8,871 bases of DNA from Faecalibacterium sp. (lineage in GTDB: Bacteria > Bacillota > Clostridia > Oscillospirales > Ruminococcaceae), in assembly GCA_020025795.1 (NCBI GenBank), contig JAHHRK010000065.1:1-8871 (forward strand), written 5' to 3'. Each line of letters starts with the position of its first letter. Position 1 is the stretch's first letter. The notes beneath the pieces were generated by a model. The model was not told the origin of the DNA and did not search any database. It was given only the letters and a program-made list of their open reading frames with translations. The translations under genes were made by a program, and so were the position numbers. Positions 6,771 to 8,871 of this stretch are shown in pieces.

Positions 6771-6957
6771 CCATTTTTTGAATTGGATGGCCTCGGCGGC
6801 AGGTGCGGTTGCGCTTTTGGGGCTGCTGCAAATCGCTTCGCCGTATCTGGGCTTTGCCATTCGGCCCGGCGTGCCGGGGCTTTTGGTTGCTGCCGTGCTG
6901 GGCGTGCCGGGGATTTTGCTGCTGCTGGTATTACATCTGGTGTTTTTTCTGCTGTAA
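6763..6957 (+). CDS. Short BofA-like membrane protein
   Basis: A 64-residue protein with two hydrophobic segments (about 10-31 and 37-64). The second contains 'AAVLGVPGILLLLVLHLVF', matching the 'GILGIPG' core of the BofA family, whose Bacillus member inhibits the intramembrane protease SpoIVFB during sporulation. B. subtilis BofA has 87 residues and a longer N-terminus with an extra helix, so this one is short. Aligned without gaps on the LG-I/V-PG core, the BofA residues N48, N61 and T64 correspond here to Q23, G36 and G39. The start ATG lies inside the last codons of the DUF2508 gene with only a poor ribosome binding site, so translation probably depends on the upstream gene. Family membership is likely from context and the core motif; inhibitor function is doubtful. 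Confidence 0.7.
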   Translation: MLDHFLNWMASAAGAVALLGLLQIASPYLGFAIRPGVPGLLVAAVLGVPGILLLLVLHLVFFLL

Positions 6958-7016
6958 GTGCGCACGCACCACAGAAAGCTGCATCATACAAAACAGGATT
7001 TCGGCTTTTATAAAAC

Positions 7017-7060
7017 AAAAACAGCAGGCATGGGGCTTTGGCCTTGTGGCTGCTGTTTTT
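7017..7060 (+). terminator. Intrinsic terminator after the BofA-like gene
   Basis: A perfect 11-bp outer stem, AAAAACAGCAG (7017-7027) with CTGCTGTTTTT (7050-7060), extends inward past one G-G mismatch through further GC and G-U pairs. The T run at 7056-7060 completes it. It lies about 60 bases after the BofA-like stop and just before the lipoprotein promoter. Confidence 0.85.
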
Positions 7061-7084
7061 GCTGTTTCGTTTTATGGCGGGATA

Positions 7085-7093
7085 TGATATACT
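7085..7093 (+). promoter_or_regulatory. Extended -10 promoter for the lipoprotein unit
   Basis: TGATATACT at 7085-7093 is an extended -10 element (TG, one base, then TATACT). A further TATGAT at 7083-7088 has TTGCTG as a weak -35 at 7059-7064, with an 18-base spacer. It lies after the terminator at 7017-7060 and about 40 bases before the start of the lipoprotein gene, so it probably begins the 7132-8484 transcript. Confidence 0.5.
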
Positions 7094-7131
7094 CAGCCTA
7101 GAAAAGCAAAAGCGGAAGGAGCGTGTACAAA

Positions 7132-7848
7132 ATGAAAAAACGTTTTATGCTGGTAAGTATTCTGGCTGCGCTGCTTGTTTTTTCCGGATGTAGCGACAGG
7201 AAAGGCGAAGAGAAAAAGCCGGAACTCCCGGTGGACTCCTCTGTGTCACAGGAAACCGACCTTGCACCCGATGCGAAGGAAGATAGCATCACGGTACAAC
7301 AAGATGGGCAGCAGGTAACCTTGGCGATGCACTTTGCAGACAGCCCTTCCGCAGAAGCGGCGTTCCAGCTGCCGGAAGGACTTTCCCTGACGCGTGCCGA
7401 TCAGGAAAGCTCCGATCGGGAGGGTTCCGGTCAGGAAGAAGCGGATCTGTTTGTGCGAAAAGCGGACGGGACTGTGGTTGGCAGAATGTTCGTAATGGAT
7501 CTGGCAGCCGGTGAGGAGGACTTGCAAACGGTTGTTCCTTCGGAAAACAAGCTGCCGATGCAGGTTTTTGCCGGAATTGCGCTGTCGAACCATGTGATGT
7601 ACGATAACTACACCGTACAGAATTCCGGCAAAACCAGTGCCGCAGCAACGGCTGTGTATTCCTGGCAGGATTTGAGCTTGCTGGGGGAAGACTATGATGC
7701 CGCAGCGGAAGTTCCTTTTACGGAAGAAAACAGTGTGCTCTTCTACGATTACGCAAAACTGCCGGTCTTTCTGCAAATGAACTTTGCGCAGGAAGCCGTT
7801 TCGCAGGAGCAGTGCGCAGAAATTGCGAAAAGCATTCAACTTCAATAA
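7132..7848 (+). CDS. Uncharacterised secreted lipoprotein
   Basis: A 238-residue protein whose N-terminus is a lipoprotein signal: KKR at 2-4, a hydrophobic core to about residue 17, and a lipobox FSGC with the modified cysteine at C20 (phenylalanine at -3 is less common). After processing it would be anchored to the outer face of the membrane. A charged linker (about 21-60) is followed by a soluble region of alternating hydrophobic and polar residues, apparently rich in beta strands, with segments such as 'DLFVRKADGTVVGRMFVMDL' and 'VTLAMHF', and a C-terminal helix ending KSIQLQ. Cysteines are few. I do not recognise a domain. AAGGAG at 7116-7121, ten bases upstream, sets the ATG; an in-frame GTG at 7123 is too close. 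It leads a three-gene unit. An internal 15-base triplication is described separately. Confidence 0.85.
   Translation: MKKRFMLVSILAALLVFSGCSDRKGEEKKPELPVDSSVSQETDLAPDAKEDSITVQQDGQQVTLAMHFADSPSAEAAFQLPEGLSLTRADQESSDREGSGQEEADLFVRKADGTVVGRMFVMDLAAGEEDLQTVVPSENKLPMQVFAGIALSNHVMYDNYTVQNSGKTSAAATAVYSWQDLSLLGEDYDAAAEVPFTEENSVLFYDYAKLPVFLQMNFAQEAVSQEQCAEIAKSIQLQ
7397..7441 (+). repeat. Imperfect 15-bp tandem repeat, three units, inside the lipoprotein gene
   Basis: Three successive 15-base units start CCGATCAGGA, CCGATCGGGA and CCGGTCAGGA at 7397, 7412 and 7427. The first two agree at 11 of 15 positions and the first and third at 10 of 15. The period is five codons, giving the acidic residues DQESS, DREGS and GQEEA, so the frame is kept. 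It probably forms an exposed flexible loop. Confidence 0.65.
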
Positions 7849-7893
7849 AATCCGCATGGGCGGACCAGAAAAAAACGGAGGAAGAGGATACCA

Positions 7894-8229
7894 ATGAACC
7901 AATATAAAACAATGCTGCCCTATTTGGGCGTAAATGCGCTTGCCTTTTATCTGCTGCCGCTAGTGGTGCAGGACACCGGCTCCGCCATGGCCGTTATGCT
8001 GGTGATGCTCCCGGCGGTGTGCCTGATTACCGCCGTAATCTTTGGCGTCAGGCAGTCGTTTCACTGGCTGTACGCATTGGCGGTGGCGCTGTTGTTTGTG
8101 CCGACCATCTTTTTGTTTTACAATGAAAGCGCAGCAGTATATACCCTTGCTTATGGGGTGATTGCCCTTGCAGGAAACGGCATCGGCGCAGTTTTTCACC
8201 ACGGCAAAAAGCACGATGACTGCGTATAA
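7894..8229 (+). CDS. Small integral membrane protein, four predicted helices
   Basis: A 111-residue protein, almost entirely hydrophobic, with four likely membrane helices at about residues 8-25, 31-51, 57-75 and 81-101 and a short polar tail, HHGKKHDD. There is no signal peptide beyond the first helix and no catalytic motif that I recognise. GGAGGA at 7877-7882 is eleven bases before the ATG. It follows the lipoprotein gene after 45 bases and precedes the DUF2007-like gene by 27, all on one strand with no terminator between them, so it is probably in the same transcript. Function unknown; a partner for the lipoprotein is a guess from position only. Confidence 0.8.
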   Translation: MNQYKTMLPYLGVNALAFYLLPLVVQDTGSAMAVMLVMLPAVCLITAVIFGVRQSFHWLYALAVALLFVPTIFLFYNESAAVYTLAYGVIALAGNGIGAVFHHGKKHDDCV

Positions 8230-8256
8230 CTGAAATTTCAGAAGGGAGCAGATCGT

Positions 8257-8484
8257 ATGAATGCAGACTATGAATTCTTGACCGAAAAGCAGGCCATGTG
8301 GGCAGAAACACTGATGCAGGTCCTGAAAGAAAACGGAATCGACTGTACGGCTTTGCCGGTGCACGGCGCAGGTGTGACCATGAAAACCGGTATGCAGGAG
8401 TGGCTGAAAATCTATGTTCCCGGCGAAGATAAGCCCAAGGCAGAAGCGTTGATGCAGCAGCTCTTTTCGGAAGAAAACGCCTGA
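8257..8484 (+). CDS. DUF2007-like small protein
   Basis: A 75-residue soluble protein with an alpha-beta layout: a helix at about 8-26 (LTEKQAMWAETLMQVLKENGI), a short strand region with 'CTALPV', a glycine-containing loop (HGAGVTMKTGM), a strand 'EWLKIYVP', and a last helix (KPKAEALMQQLF). That order, with 'VYVP-x-ED-x-x-KA..L' near the end, resembles the DUF2007 family (Pfam 'putative signal transducing protein'), a small ferredoxin-like fold of unproven role. AAGGGAG at 8242-8248, eight bases upstream, supports the start. It is the last gene of the 7132-8484 unit and precedes a terminator by 67 bases. Family call is moderate. Confidence 0.7.
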   Translation: MNADYEFLTEKQAMWAETLMQVLKENGIDCTALPVHGAGVTMKTGMQEWLKIYVPGEDKPKAEALMQQLFSEENA

Positions 8485-8551
8485 CTGTGAAAATAAAACA
8501 GGGGCGTATCCCATTGCAGCATCAGATAAAGCAGTAATTTAGAAAACTAAA

Positions 8552-8592
8552 AAAACGGCGTGTATCAAATTCGATACACGCCGTTTTGATTT
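8552..8592. terminator. Perfect 15-bp bidirectional terminator
   Basis: AAAACGGCGTGTATC (8552-8566) pairs perfectly with 8573-8587 around a six-base loop, AAATTC. TTTTGATTTTG follows on the plus strand, and a longer T tract, TTTTTTTAGTTTTC, follows on the minus strand. It lies between the DUF2007-like gene and the minus-strand frame at the right edge, so it can serve both convergent transcripts. Confidence 0.9.
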
Positions 8593-8663
8593 GCATCGCG
8601 GCCCGATAAATTCCAAGTTTTCATTGCTTCCAATGTCTCCGTAAGACGGTAAGTTCCAATCAC
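8565..8663 (-). CDS. Possible small or residual frame downstream of the minus-strand gene
   Basis: A 32-codon minus-strand frame starts with GTG at 8663-8661, preceded by GAGGG at six bases, and reads MIGTYRLTETLEAMKTWN and onward to 'NQNGVYRI', with its stop in the loop of the terminator hairpin. A second overlapping frame from ATG at 8676-8674 gives 45 codons and runs right through the hairpin. Neither is convincing alone; either could be a tiny protein or a leftover from a frameshifted gene end. Confidence 0.15.
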   Translation of the reverse strand: MIGTYRLTETLEAMKTWNLSGRDANQNGVYRI

Positions 8664-8683
8664 TATAATCCCTCATTTTGATT

Positions 8684-8871
8684 CTATAATTGAATCAAAT
8701 GTGAACTTATTTGTGGTTTAATTGATACACCATTCCATTTGTAGTCATATAACTCAATATCATCAGGAGTAACTGATAAGTACTCTCCCTCCATCCCACA
8801 AATTCTCATCTCGCTATCATCGATTTCTATGTACGCACTCATCGCCTGTTTATATTGAAGCATGCCATGTA
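8684..8871 (-). CDS. Unknown protein, C-terminal part, AT-rich, runs off the window
   Basis: On the minus strand an open frame of 61 codons runs from the window edge to a TAG at 8686-8684. The visible residues begin HGMLQYKQAMSAYIEIDD and include ICGMEGEYLSVTPDDIELYDYKWNGV. It is acidic with alternating hydrophobic and polar residues and looks like a soluble beta-rich protein. The frame is open in DNA of about 35% GC, where stops are common, and it lies convergent to a terminator, which supports a real gene. The start may lie outside the window; internal ATGs at residues 3 and 10 are possible but have poor ribosome binding sites. Codon use is clearly more AT-rich than in the other genes, suggesting recent acquisition. 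I do not recognise the family. Confidence 0.5.
   Translation of the reverse strand, partial: HGMLQYKQAMSAYIEIDDSEMRICGMEGEYLSVTPDDIELYDYKWNGVSIKPQISSHLIQL

Noticed and set aside
6958..6965. Perfect palindrome GTGCGCAC after the BofA-like gene
   Set aside because: Eight bases with a CpG-rich core can occur by chance, and there is no second copy or promoter overlap to suggest an operator.
7851..7864. Small hairpin TCCGC/GCGGA between the lipoprotein and membrane protein genes
   Set aside because: Only five base pairs and no T tract; too weak for a terminator.
1..8871. CRISPR arrays, tRNA, rRNA, insertion sequences or a defence system
   Set aside because: I saw no regularly spaced repeats, no transposase or integrase motifs, no tRNA-like cloverleaf and no recognised defence genes.

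Overview
The window reads as an ordinary chromosomal stretch of a low-redundancy, moderately high-GC member of the class Clostridia, most likely Oscillospirales (Faecalibacterium/Subdoligranulum/Butyricicoccus-like). The basis is gene content and order (the radical-SAM DUF512 gene next to der and plsY, secG next to rnr, a DUF2508-BofA pair), strong AGGAGG-type ribosome binding sites, and GC-rich codon use with many third-position C and G. I cannot fix the genus by eye.

Layout. Bases 1-300: the very end of what is probably yceD (DUF177), then rpmF (ribosomal protein L32) and its terminator. Bases 335-3729: a co-directional run of three genes, DUF512 radical-SAM protein, der (50S assembly GTPase) and plsY (first step of phospholipid synthesis), with short gaps. 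Bases 3731-4119: a hairpin, a promoter region with three stacked -10 boxes, secG (Sec translocon subunit) and a terminator. Bases 4120-6397: a leader of about 100 bases, rnr (RNase R) and a strong terminator. The usual partner smpB does not follow. Bases 6454-7060: a small two-gene unit, a DUF2508 protein overlapping a short BofA-like membrane protein, closed by a terminator. Bases 7085-8592: a promoter and a three-gene unit of poorly characterised genes (a lipoprotein, a four-helix membrane protein and a DUF2007-like small protein), closed by a perfect 15-bp hairpin. Bases 8593-8871: an abrupt fall in GC (about 35% by hand count over 8641-8871) and a reading frame on the opposite strand that runs off the right edge; this is the only part that looks acquired.

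Functionally, the first 6.4 kb is core housekeeping: ribosome parts and assembly, membrane lipid synthesis, protein export and RNA decay. The remaining genes are small accessory or envelope-associated genes. I do not see CRISPR arrays, insertion sequences, tRNA or rRNA genes, or a recognisable defence system. The points most worth a second look are the BofA-like protein lacking the residues known to matter for BofA function, the uncharacterised lipoprotein unit, and the AT-rich convergent gene at the right edge.
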